In this document: in pieces, positions 1 through 7,398 of the stretch
Layout of the letters: every line of letters begins with the position of its first letter
Position numbering within the stretch: the stretch's first letter is position 1
Assembly: GCA_965216845.1 (NCBI GenBank)
Contig: OZ244200.1
Span: 1,674,001 to 1,738,000 of the forward strand
DNA length: 64,000 bases
Reading direction: 5' to 3'
Source: Panacagrimonas sp965216845
GTDB taxonomy: Bacteria; Pseudomonadota; Gammaproteobacteria; Nevskiales; Nevskiaceae
Made by a program: the position numbers and the translations under genes
Notes under the pieces: generated by a model
Told to the model about the DNA's origin: nothing
The model's input: only the letters and a program-made list of their open reading frames with translations
The model's database searches: none

Positions 1-219
1 GTTGCCCACTACGACTTACCCGCGAACAAAACCGACCCGATCCAGCTCAGCGTTCGTTACCACTCGGAGTACTTCGGCGGCAAGTATCGCTCACTCAACA
101 ACAGCCCGATTGATCGCTGTGTGCATCGGGCGTTTGGGGCGTTGGGGGAGGGGGATATCAACTTTGAATTCTCCCGGTGGCGGGATCTGACATCTCAGGT
201 GGTGAGTCGCTGCGAATAG
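1..219 (+). CDS. C-terminal part of an unrecognised protein (5' end outside window)
   Basis: An open frame runs from the first base to TAG at 217-219, giving 72 residues with no in-frame start near the edge, so the gene begins outside the window. The protein ends in a mixed polar sequence containing YHSEYFGGKYRSLNN and FEFSRWRDLT. I do not recognise the family. It lies on the same strand as the cas genes, about 460 bp upstream of cas1, in a stretch that also carries a broken helicase, so it may be part of the accessory region. The other frame over this stretch is low-complexity Ser/Thr/Arg and is judged a shadow. Confidence 0.5.
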   Translation, partial: VAHYDLPANKTDPIQLSVRYHSEYFGGKYRSLNNSPIDRCVHRAFGALGEGDINFEFSRWRDLTSQVVSRCE

Positions 220-300
220 TCAGATGCGCCTTTAAACGTTGCCCGGTTGAGGGAAAGTAACCTTTCCGTGCTCCTGTTTGGTTGGGGCATCGGCGGTGAC

Positions 301-570
301 TCATCTTCTCGCCGGCTCTGCAAGGTCGTTCAGGAATTCGGATGCTGGATCAATGCCGGTCACGAGCAAACGATCCCTGGCACGAGTGCAAGCCACGTAC
401 AGCAGATGCCGTTCTGTTTCATAAACCTCTTCAAGGTCGGATTGGTCAACGACGGATTCGATGCGCTCTTGAAGCGGGATCACTTCATCGTCGCAGGCCA
501 TCACGGCGACGGCTTTGAATTCCAATCCCTTGGCGCGGTGCATGGCCCCGAAGGAAACTAACCCGAGGCG
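301..570 (-). pseudogene. UvrD/Rep-family helicase fragment (C-terminal motifs only)
   Basis: On the minus strand the frame ending at 301 reads SFGAMHRAKGLEFKAVAV and then LLYVACTRARDRLLVTG. These are the motif V (TMHRxKGLEF) and motif VI (YVAxTRAR) signatures of superfamily 1 UvrD/PcrA/Rep helicases. The frame is closed upstream by a stop at 571-573. The next sensible residues lie in another frame, and nothing of the Walker A, motif II or 1B/2B domains is present before cas1 at 680. It is therefore a 3' remnant of a helicase gene, probably cut away when the CRISPR locus or neighbouring DNA was rearranged. Loss of function is inferred; family membership is clear from the motifs. Confidence 0.75.
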
Positions 571-679
571 CTATCGGCCTTGTCCTCCTGAACGTTGAAC
601 GCGACGCAGCACCCGCGATCTCACGTATTGAGCCTGCAGCTTGGTAAGTTCTATACCCACGCTGCGAGCGAGCCATCTC

Positions 680-1654
680 GTGAACTCAATAAGAGCTTCT
701 GATCTGAAGACAGTCCTGCACTCAAAACGAGCGAACCTGTATTACCTGGAGCACTGTCGGGTGCTTGTCAAAGGTGGCCGGGTGGAGTACGTCACCGACG
801 AGGGCAGCCGGCAGCTGTACTGGAATATCCCGATTGCCAATACAACCTCGGTATTGCTGGGCACCGGCACTTCGATCACTCAGGCGGCGATGCGAGAGCT
901 TGCCAAGGCAGGCGTGTTGGTCGGTTTCTGCGGTGGTGGCGGCACGCCCTTGTTTAGCGCCAATGAAGTCGATGTGGAGGTTGCCTGGTTCGCACCGCAA
1001 AGCGAATATCGGCCGACGGAGTATCTGCAGGCCTGGGTTGGGTTCTGGTTCGACGAAGCAGCGCGTCTGGCCGCCGCCCGACAGATTCAACACCGGCGTC
1101 TGGATTGGATACTGAAACACTGGGGCGGCAACAAACGGCTGCGTGATCAAGGGTTTTCGGTGGAAACCGGCGCGCTGCAAAAGGTGCTGGGTAGCCAGCA
1201 CGCGGCTGTCGATGTCGCGCCGGATGTTGCCGCCCTGCTGACTCAGGAAGCCCGGCTCAGCAAGAAGCTTTACCAGCTGGTTGCCAATTCCACTGATTAT
1301 GGTGACTTCACCCGTGCCAGTCGTGGCCAGAGCGTGGATGCCGCCAACCAGTTTCTCGACCACGGCAATTATCTGGCCTACGGTTTGGCGGCAACGGCTT
1401 GCTGGGTGCTGGGTTTGCCGCATGGCCTGGCCGTGCTGCATGGCAAGACCCGGCGTGGTGGCCTGGTGTTTGATGTGGCGGATCTCATCAAAGATGCCCT
1501 GATCATGCCGCAGGCTTTTCTGAGCGCTGTGCGTGGCGATGAGGAAAACGAATTCCGTCGCGCCTGTATCGAGCTGTTGACGCAAGCCGAAGCTCTGGAT
1601 TTCATGATCGACACGGTGAAGGACATCGCGCTGCACACCAAGGGGGACACATGA
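680..1654 (+). CDS. cas1: CRISPR-associated endonuclease Cas1, type I-F
   Basis: Spacer integrase of the type I-F adaptation complex, acting with the Cas2 domain of the neighbouring Cas2-3 fusion. The N-terminus SDLKTVLHSKRANLYYLEHCRVLVKGGRVEYVTD and the central GTGTSITQAAMRELAKAGVLVGFCGGGGTPLF block are I-F Cas1 hallmarks. The C-terminal half carries the metal-site segment HGLAVLHGKT followed by FDVADLIKD (His, Asp, Asp). The GTG at 680 is chosen because it puts the conserved SDLKT segment at the usual distance from the start. An in-frame TTG at 641 would add 13 atypical residues. About 324 residues, normal for I-F. The stop overlaps the next start in ATGA, so cas1 and cas2/3 are translationally coupled. 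Confidence 0.95.
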   Translation: MNSIRASDLKTVLHSKRANLYYLEHCRVLVKGGRVEYVTDEGSRQLYWNIPIANTTSVLLGTGTSITQAAMRELAKAGVLVGFCGGGGTPLFSANEVDVEVAWFAPQSEYRPTEYLQAWVGFWFDEAARLAAARQIQHRRLDWILKHWGGNKRLRDQGFSVETGALQKVLGSQHAAVDVAPDVAALLTQEARLSKKLYQLVANSTDYGDFTRASRGQSVDAANQFLDHGNYLAYGLAATACWVLGLPHGLAVLHGKTRRGGLVFDVADLIKDALIMPQAFLSAVRGDEENEFRRACIELLTQAEALDFMIDTVKDIALHTKGDT

Positions 1655-4600
1655 ACGTCCTGCTGGTGTCCCAATGCAGTGGCCGGGCGATCAACGAAAC
1701 CCGGCGCATCCTCGATCAGTTCGCCGAACGCCGCGGTGAGAAAGTCTGGCAGACCAGCATTACTCAGGCCGGGCTGGACACCTTGCGCAAGCTGCTGAAA
1801 GCCAGCGCGCGCAAGAACACCGCCGTCGCCTGCCACTGGATTCGCGGCCGCGACCACAGCGAGTTGATCTGGATTGTCGGCCGGGCCAACCGCTTCAACC
1901 CCGAGGGTGCCGTGCCCACCAACATCACCGCCAGCGATGTGCTGCGCAGCAACGATGAGGATCAATGGCATTACGGCGAGCTGATTCGACTACTGGCCGG
2001 CATGGCGGCCTTGTTTCATGACTTCGGCAAAGCCAATGTCCTGTTCCAGCAAAAGCTGCGGCCCCAAAAGGGGCGCCAGCTTCAATGGGAGCCATACCGG
2101 CATGAATGGGTCTCGCTGCGGCTGTTTCAGGCGGTGATTGCGGGGTGTGACAGCGACGAGGCCTGGCTGACCCGCCTTGCCGGGATGGATGAACATTCCG
2201 CTGGGGATTGGGCGGCGCAGATTGCTGGCTTGCGTGATGGTTTGGACAAATCTGACCATGGCGCATTCTGGGAAAAGTTACCGCCGCTGGCGCGCATCGT
2301 TGCTTGGTTGGTTGTGAGTCATCATTTTTTGCCGGTTGAAAAAGGCCATTGGTCCTCATGGAGGTGGAAAGCAAAAGATCTGTGTCATCTGCCTATGGGT
2401 ATAACCGCAGAGTGGAATTCACGTTGCGATGAGTCTGATCGTAAGCGGTTAGAACAGAACTGGAATTTCAAAAACAAGGTTTTGCCCACGACCAGTCAGG
2501 CCTGGCGCAAGCGCGCGGCGACTCTGGCGCGGCGACTGTCGCGCTCGGCATTCGACGATGATGGCGTGCTGGCTAATCCCTTTGTTGCCCACCTTGCGCG
2601 TCTGAGCCTGATGTGGGGCGATCACCACTACTCCAGTCTGGATACCAATCCACGGCTTGGTGACCCTGACTTTCCTCTGTACGCCAACACCTTTTCAGAC
2701 CGAAATCACCCGCGCTTTGGTGAGCTGAAGCAGCGCCTGGATGAGCACTTGATCGGGGTGGAAATGTACAGTGGGCGCATCAGCCGAGTACTCCCGCTGT
2801 TGTCGCGCCATCTGCCGCGCATTGCACGTTACAAAGCCTTTTCCAAGCCGACAAAACATTCTCGTTTTCGCTGGCAGGACAAGGCTTTCCATTTGGCCCG
2901 GGGCATTCAAGCCGAGACTCAGCGGCAGGGGTTTTTTGGCGTCAATATGGCCTCTACCGGCTGCGGCAAAACCCTGGCCAACGCGCGCATCATGTACGGC
3001 CTGGCCAATCCAAATCACGGCGCCCGCTTTTCGGTCGCGCTGGGCTTGCGCACGCTGACGCTGCAAACCGGCGATGCCTATCGCGACAAGCTGGGCTTGC
3101 AGAGCGATGATCTGGCGGTGCTGGTGGGCGGGTCGGCGGTTCGGCAACTGCACCAAATGCGCACTGACGAAGGGTCTGTTGGTGGATCAGAATCGCAAAG
3201 GCCGCTGTTGGATGATGGCAGCTACGTGTATTACGACGGCGCCGTGGCGGATGGCGCTTTCAATGAGTGGCTGGGGCGCGATCCGCGCATGCATAAGCTC
3301 GTCAATGCGCCGGTGCTGGCCTGCACCATCGATCATCTGATTCCGGCGACCGAAGGCGCGCGTGGTGGCCGGCAAATCGCACCCATGATGCGCCTGCTGA
3401 GTTCTGATCTGATCCTGGATGAGCCGGACGACTTTGATCTGGCCGATCTGCCAGCGCTGACCCGACTGGTGCACTGGGCAGGACTGCTCGGCAGTCGTGT
3501 GCTGTTGTCGTCCGCGACCTTGCCGCCGGCCATCGTCGAAGGTTTGTTCACCGCCTACCGTGCCGGTCGGGAAAGTTATCAGCAGGCTTGTGGTCAGCCG
3601 GGTTTGCCGGTCAATGTGCATTGCGCCTGGTTTGACGAATTTGATCGCCGCCATAACCAATGCGCCGAAGTTGAACGCTTCGCGGATGCGCATCGTGGCT
3701 TTGTCGAGCAGCGGCTTGGGCGTCTGGCGGATAAACAAGCGCCCAAGGTGAGCGCAACGATCGAGCCGTTGAGCATCGCGGAAAACGATGACTTGCAGGC
3801 GCAATATGCCGCGTTTGCTGCACAAGTGCTTGATTTGGCAGCGCGCCTGCACCAGGACAATGCGATTGAGGATCAACGCACAGGCAAGCGAGTCAGCTTT
3901 GGCGTCCTGCGGATGGCCAACATCAATCCGCTGTATCAGGTGGCCAGGGCGCTGTTTCATCTGGGCGGCGGTGACAAGCTTCGTCTGCACCTGTGCTGCT
4001 ATCACTCGCAGCATCCGCTGTTGGTGCGTTCGGCAATCGAACGGTCGCTGGATGGATGTCTGAGCCGTCATGAGCCGCAGGCCGTGTTTGCCAGAGCGGG
4101 TATTGCCGCAGCTTTGGCTGATGGTGACGAAACCGACCACATTTTCCTGGTGGCCGCGACGCCGGTCTGTGAAGTCGGGCGCGACCATGATTATGACTGG
4201 GCGATTGTCGAACCCTCATCCATGCGCTCGATCATTCAGCTGGCCGGGCGGGTGCGGCGCCACCGGCCTGAGAAGTACACCACGACCAATATCGCCCTGC
4301 TGAGTGCCAACTTCAGGCATTTACAGCAGGGGGCAGCGAAGCCTGCGTTTTTCAAACCGGGATTCGAATCGGACGGCATGTTGTTGAACAGCCATGATTT
4401 ACGTGATGTGCTCAAACTTGAACAATACACACCGCTGAACGCCAGCCCGCGCATTGTCGAGCGTGATTCGCCAATGCCCAGAGACAATCTGGTGGACTTG
4501 GAGCATGACCGATTGCGTGCCCAAATGGACGGCGGCGGCGAGTCCAGGGACATCCCGAATCCACTGTGGTGGCAGACCCAGGTGTCGTTGACCGCCTGGT

Positions 4601-4935
4601 TTCAAGGTCGCAAGCCGTTTCGCAAAAGCGATGTGTCCGATGTGTATGCGTTACTGCCGGACGACTTTGACGAGCGGCTACGTTTTTGCCGCGAAGACAA
4701 GGACGGCCTATGGCTGGAACAACCGGGTTTGTGGGTGCATGACGAACTGGATCAGGTGCAGGCCAGCAGTTGGGCAATGCCGGATTATCAGGCCGAACTG
4801 GAAGCGCTGGCTCAGCGTCTGGATATGGATGTGCTGCGCTGCGCACAGCGGTTTGGGCGGCTGGAATTACGGCGCCGGCAAGCCGAGAGCCGGGGGTGGG
4901 TGTACCACCCCCTGCTGGGGTTTAGCTCGGGCTGA
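1651..4935 (+). CDS. cas3f: Cas2-Cas3 fusion nuclease-helicase, type I-F
   Basis: Interference nuclease-helicase fused to Cas2, the form specific to type I-F. Residues 1 to about 85 form the ferredoxin-like Cas2 part (MNVLLVSQCSGRAINETRRIL). The HD nuclease follows, with LFHDFGKAN (His123-Asp124) and a later VVSHHFLP. The helicase has Walker A STGCGKT near residue 434, motif II LDEPDD near 590 (DEPD in place of DEAD/DEVH), motif III LLSSATLPP, and motif VI QLAGRVRRHRP near 863. Full length at 1094 residues, with no visible defect. It overlaps cas1 by 4 bp. Its TGA stop at 4933-4935 lies inside the first degenerate repeat of the crRNA-like gene on the other strand. Confidence 0.96.
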   Translation: MNVLLVSQCSGRAINETRRILDQFAERRGEKVWQTSITQAGLDTLRKLLKASARKNTAVACHWIRGRDHSELIWIVGRANRFNPEGAVPTNITASDVLRSNDEDQWHYGELIRLLAGMAALFHDFGKANVLFQQKLRPQKGRQLQWEPYRHEWVSLRLFQAVIAGCDSDEAWLTRLAGMDEHSAGDWAAQIAGLRDGLDKSDHGAFWEKLPPLARIVAWLVVSHHFLPVEKGHWSSWRWKAKDLCHLPMGITAEWNSRCDESDRKRLEQNWNFKNKVLPTTSQAWRKRAATLARRLSRSAFDDDGVLANPFVAHLARLSLMWGDHHYSSLDTNPRLGDPDFPLYANTFSDRNHPRFGELKQRLDEHLIGVEMYSGRISRVLPLLSRHLPRIARYKAFSKPTKHSRFRWQDKAFHLARGIQAETQRQGFFGVNMASTGCGKTLANARIMYGLANPNHGARFSVALGLRTLTLQTGDAYRDKLGLQSDDLAVLVGGSAVRQLHQMRTDEGSVGGSESQRPLLDDGSYVYYDGAVADGAFNEWLGRDPRMHKLVNAPVLACTIDHLIPATEGARGGRQIAPMMRLLSSDLILDEPDDFDLADLPALTRLVHWAGLLGSRVLLSSATLPPAIVEGLFTAYRAGRESYQQACGQPGLPVNVHCAWFDEFDRRHNQCAEVERFADAHRGFVEQRLGRLADKQAPKVSATIEPLSIAENDDLQAQYAAFAAQVLDLAARLHQDNAIEDQRTGKRVSFGVLRMANINPLYQVARALFHLGGGDKLRLHLCCYHSQHPLLVRSAIERSLDGCLSRHEPQAVFARAGIAAALADGDETDHIFLVAATPVCEVGRDHDYDWAIVEPSSMRSIIQLAGRVRRHRPEKYTTTNIALLSANFRHLQQGAAKPAFFKPGFESDGMLLNSHDLRDVLKLEQYTPLNASPRIVERDSPMPRDNLVDLEHDRLRAQMDGGGESRDIPNPLWWQTQVSLTAWFQGRKPFRKSDVSDVYALLPDDFDERLRFCREDKDGLWLEQPGLWVHDELDQVQASSWAMPDYQAELEALAQRLDMDVLRCAQRFGRLELRRRQAESRGWVYHPLLGFSSG

Positions 4936-5007
4936 TGTGCTGCCTGTTCGGCAGTAGACATAAATAACAAAAAGACAAACTTCTGAGCTGCCTATGCGGC
5001 AGAGGCC
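4932..5007 (-). ncRNA. Mini-CRISPR encoding a crRNA-like regulatory RNA (CreR/CreA class)
   Basis: Read on the minus strand, two degenerate copies of the array repeat (5007-4980, 23 of 28 matches; 4959-4932, 21 of 28) flank a 20-nt spacer (4979-4960, TTTGTCTTTTTGTTATTTAT). Both copies keep the CTGCC...GGCAG stem needed by Csy4. The upstream copy keeps the 5' handle as CTCAGAAG (array CTCAGAAA), while the unused handle of the downstream copy has decayed and overlaps the cas3 stop. Csy4 cutting would give a 48-nt RNA: handle, 20-nt guide, and hairpin GTCTACTGCCGAACAGGCAG. The guide matches DNA just upstream of csy1. Known autoregulatory crRNA-like RNAs (CreR, CreA) have this plan. Transcription and function here are inferred. 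Confidence 0.85.
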
Positions 5008-5034
5008 GGGTGATCCTACCTAAGTTGTTTGAGA

Positions 5035-5042
5035 ATTATAAT
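5035..5042. promoter_or_regulatory. Symmetric -10 element ATTATAAT between the crRNA-like gene and csy1
   Basis: ATTATAAT is its own reverse complement, so a perfect TATAAT is readable on the plus strand (5037-5042, towards csy1) and on the minus strand (5040-5035, towards the mini-CRISPR). Plus-strand transcription would begin near 5049. Minus-strand transcription would begin near 5028, about 20 nt before the first degenerate repeat. I see no strong -35 on either strand. The placement is inferred from sequence only, but divergent promoters with symmetric -10 boxes are known in bacteria. Confidence 0.5.
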
Positions 5043-5062
5043 TAATAATAAAAATACAAAGG
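5041..5062 (-). promoter_or_regulatory. Predicted Csy-complex target (protospacer plus CC PAM) upstream of csy1
   Basis: On the minus strand, 5062-5061 is CC, the type I-F PAM, followed by protospacer TTTGTATTTTTATTATTAAT (5060-5041). It agrees with the crRNA-like guide at 17 of 20 positions; the three differences fall at guide positions 6, 12 and 18. Every sixth guide base is flipped out and unpaired in type I Cascade/Csy structures, so pairing is effectively complete. The site overlaps the predicted csy1 -10/start region and lies 60 bp before the csy1 ATG, so binding should block initiation. Confidence 0.85.
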
Positions 5063-5122
5063 TTGAATTATCGTATCGGCGGCAGTAAGCTGGCTAACAA
5101 GCGTGCAAGGAGGCCTTGGCGA

Positions 5123-6436
5123 ATGCGCCAGATCATAGAAAAATTTATCCAAGACCGGCTTGAAGAAAAGCTCGAGCCGATCAACAAAAAGCTGGCCAAA
5201 GAAGGTTTGTCCGAAGCGGATCTCGACACCCTCGATGCCCAGGCGCAGGCTTTGCGCGAGAAGTTTTCCGTCGAGTCCTGGCTTGAAGATGCCGCCAAAC
5301 GTGCGGCGCAAATCAAACTGGCCACTCATGTGTTGAAGATGACCAGCCCGGAGGCCAAGGGCAGCAGTATCTACTGGGCGCCGGATACCGATTCCACGCC
5401 GGAATACTTGAGTACCGCCAGTCTGGGTGTGAATGCCGCCATCGACGTGGTTGGCAATGCCGCAGCGCTGGACATCTTCAAATTTCTGAATCAGATCAGC
5501 GACGGCGAAAGCCTGCTGCAGCGGGCCTTGCGCAAGGATGCTGCGTTTCTCCGCGCCTTGTCGAATGATGCCGGGAAGGCTCACAGTTGGTGTGATGCAT
5601 TCGCGGCCCTTGCCGAACTGGATGGGCAGCCGGCCACCCATCCGTTGGCCAAACAGCTGTACTGGTCGCATGGCGATAACCGCTACACCATCCTCGCGCC
5701 TATAGCGTCTTCGGCCTTGTCCTCCGCGATGTTGAGCAACATCAATGAAGAGCGTTTTTCCGAGGCGGCCAAAGCGGCGCGGGATGCCAAGAACAAGATT
5801 CAGGAAAGCGACCGCCCGGTGCGCTACTTCATCGACGTGGTTGAGCAGAACATGGGCGGCACCAAACCCCAGAATATCTCCTACCTCAACAGCCAGCGCG
5901 GCGGATCGAATTTGTTGTTGCCGTCTCTGCCGCCGGTCTGGCTTGATGCGCCGGTGCGGTTGCCACGCAGCATGCGCAGTGTATTTGGGCGTGAGTTGTT
6001 ATTTCAGCCGGGGGTGCGCGCACTGATTGAGACCTTGGGCCAATTTTTGTTGCGGGTGCAGCATGTCAACAACAAACCCATTCGAACCAAGCGCGCGGAT
6101 CTGACGCAAGCGGTGGTCGACCGTACGCTGGAATACGGTTATCGCCTGCAGTCCCAGCCGCCCGGCTGGAGTGCACAAGCCCGCCTTGATATCGAGGAAT
6201 GCTGTTGGCTCGATCCTGGCCGGCTGGATGTGGATGACAGCTTTGCTGATGCCATCGCTGGGCTGGATTGGCAGGCTGAAGTCTGTCGACGTTTCGGTGT
6301 CTGGTTCAATGCCCAGCTTACGAGCGTCGGCCTGCCGGTCGGGGCGCCTGAATATCGCTATTGGCGGGATGAGCTAGGTGATGAGCTGGCCTCAATGCGC
6401 GAGGCTTTAGGGGAATTGGCGGAGGCCGAGACATGA
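5123..6436 (+). CDS. csy1: Csy1 / Cas8f, large subunit of the type I-F effector
   Basis: Large subunit of the Csy surveillance complex, which binds the crRNA 5' handle and reads the CC/GG PAM. The N-terminus MRQIIEKFIQDRLEEKLEPINKKL and the block NISYLNSQRGGSNLLLPSLPPVW are typical of I-F Csy1. The ATG at 5123 is chosen because a full AAGGAGG (5108-5114) stands 8 nt upstream; a TTG at 5063 is in frame but would begin inside the predicted promoter and target site. 437 residues, normal length. The gene is separated from cas2/3 by 187 bp holding the crRNA-like RNA gene and its target, so it appears to start its own transcription unit. Its stop overlaps the csy2 start (ATGA). Confidence 0.95.
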   Translation: MRQIIEKFIQDRLEEKLEPINKKLAKEGLSEADLDTLDAQAQALREKFSVESWLEDAAKRAAQIKLATHVLKMTSPEAKGSSIYWAPDTDSTPEYLSTASLGVNAAIDVVGNAAALDIFKFLNQISDGESLLQRALRKDAAFLRALSNDAGKAHSWCDAFAALAELDGQPATHPLAKQLYWSHGDNRYTILAPIASSALSSAMLSNINEERFSEAAKAARDAKNKIQESDRPVRYFIDVVEQNMGGTKPQNISYLNSQRGGSNLLLPSLPPVWLDAPVRLPRSMRSVFGRELLFQPGVRALIETLGQFLLRVQHVNNKPIRTKRADLTQAVVDRTLEYGYRLQSQPPGWSAQARLDIEECCWLDPGRLDVDDSFADAIAGLDWQAEVCRRFGVWFNAQLTSVGLPVGAPEYRYWRDELGDELASMREALGELAEAET

Positions 6437-7398
6437 GCACGACACCAGAGCATCGCGGGTATCTGCTGCTGCCGCGTCTCCGTATCCAGAACGCCAATAT
6501 CATTTCCAGCCCGCATACCTGGGGTTTTCCTGCGCTGACTGCATTCACGGGTTTCATACATGCCTTGCAGCGCAAGCTGGATGCGCAGCTGGAATTTGTG
6601 GGGGTCGGCGTGGTCTGCCATCGCTTCGAGCCACAGGTGCATGACCTGGGCTGGAATCGGCCCGGCCAGTTTGCCTTGACCCGTAACCCGGTCGAAAACA
6701 AGCGCAAAATCGACAAGAGCGGCCAGACCACGCCGATGTCTATCGTCGAAGAAGGGCGAGGGCATCTGGAGGTCAGCCTGTTGCTGGCAGTAGCCGATTT
6801 GCCGCCGCCTTTTGTTGTTGATTCATTGGTTGACGATTTGGCTGATCAAGTTGCCTGCATGCGGCTGGCGGGTGGCACGATTCAATCCCTGAAAAAGCCG
6901 AAAATGCATGCGGCCGGTGACACCGATGACGAACATTCCAGAGTCATGCGGACTCTGCGGCGCCAGCTCCTACCCGGTTTCGCATTGGTGGGCCGCCCGG
7001 ATGTCATGCGCCAGCGCTTGGAGGCTTTGCGGGAAAACGATCCGGCGGCCAATGCGCTGGACGCCGTCCTTGATATCAGCGCGCTGACCTACAAGTCGAC
7101 TGAAGGCGACAACGACGAGATTGAGTGGGCCATTGATACGCCGGGCGGTTGGTTTGTGCCGGTGCCGGTGGGCTACACGGCCATCTCACCAACTTACGCC
7201 CCGGGCGAGGTCAGGAACGCCCGTGATCAAAACACCCCATTCCAGTTCGTGGAAAGCCTGATCGGCATCGGCCAATGGCTGAGCCCGCATCGCATCCAAG
7301 ACTTATCCCACATGCTTTGGTATCCCGAACACGATGCCGAAGCGGGCACCTATCTGTGCCGAAATGACTATTCAATCCAAGGAGAGCAACATGGCTAA
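6433..7398 (+). CDS. csy2: Csy2 / Cas5f, type I-F effector subunit
   Basis: Cas5-type subunit that forms a heterodimer with Csy1 and caps the 5' handle of the crRNA. Recognised from GYLLLPRLRIQNANIISSPHTWGFPALTAFTGFIHAL near the start and the segment FVPVPVGYTAISPTYAPGEVRNARD near the end, both conserved in the I-F family. 321 residues, the usual size. Starts in the ATGA overlap with csy1 and runs 8 bp into csy3, so csy1-csy2-csy3 should be translated together. No defects seen. Confidence 0.94.
   Translation: MSTTPEHRGYLLLPRLRIQNANIISSPHTWGFPALTAFTGFIHALQRKLDAQLEFVGVGVVCHRFEPQVHDLGWNRPGQFALTRNPVENKRKIDKSGQTTPMSIVEEGRGHLEVSLLLAVADLPPPFVVDSLVDDLADQVACMRLAGGTIQSLKKPKMHAAGDTDDEHSRVMRTLRRQLLPGFALVGRPDVMRQRLEALRENDPAANALDAVLDISALTYKSTEGDNDEIEWAIDTPGGWFVPVPVGYTAISPTYAPGEVRNARDQNTPFQFVESLIGIGQWLSPHRIQDLSHMLWYPEHDAEAGTYLCRNDYSIQGEQHG

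Noticed and set aside
5078..5090. Third degenerate repeat (GCGGCAGTAAGC resembles the repeat end GCGGCAGTGAAC)
   Set aside because: Only about 10 of 12 bases match and the other half of the repeat and its stem are absent.
5063..5122. csy1 starting at TTG 5063
   Set aside because: It begins inside the predicted promoter/target with no ribosome site, whereas ATG 5123 has AAGGAGG 8 bp upstream and fits the family N-terminus.
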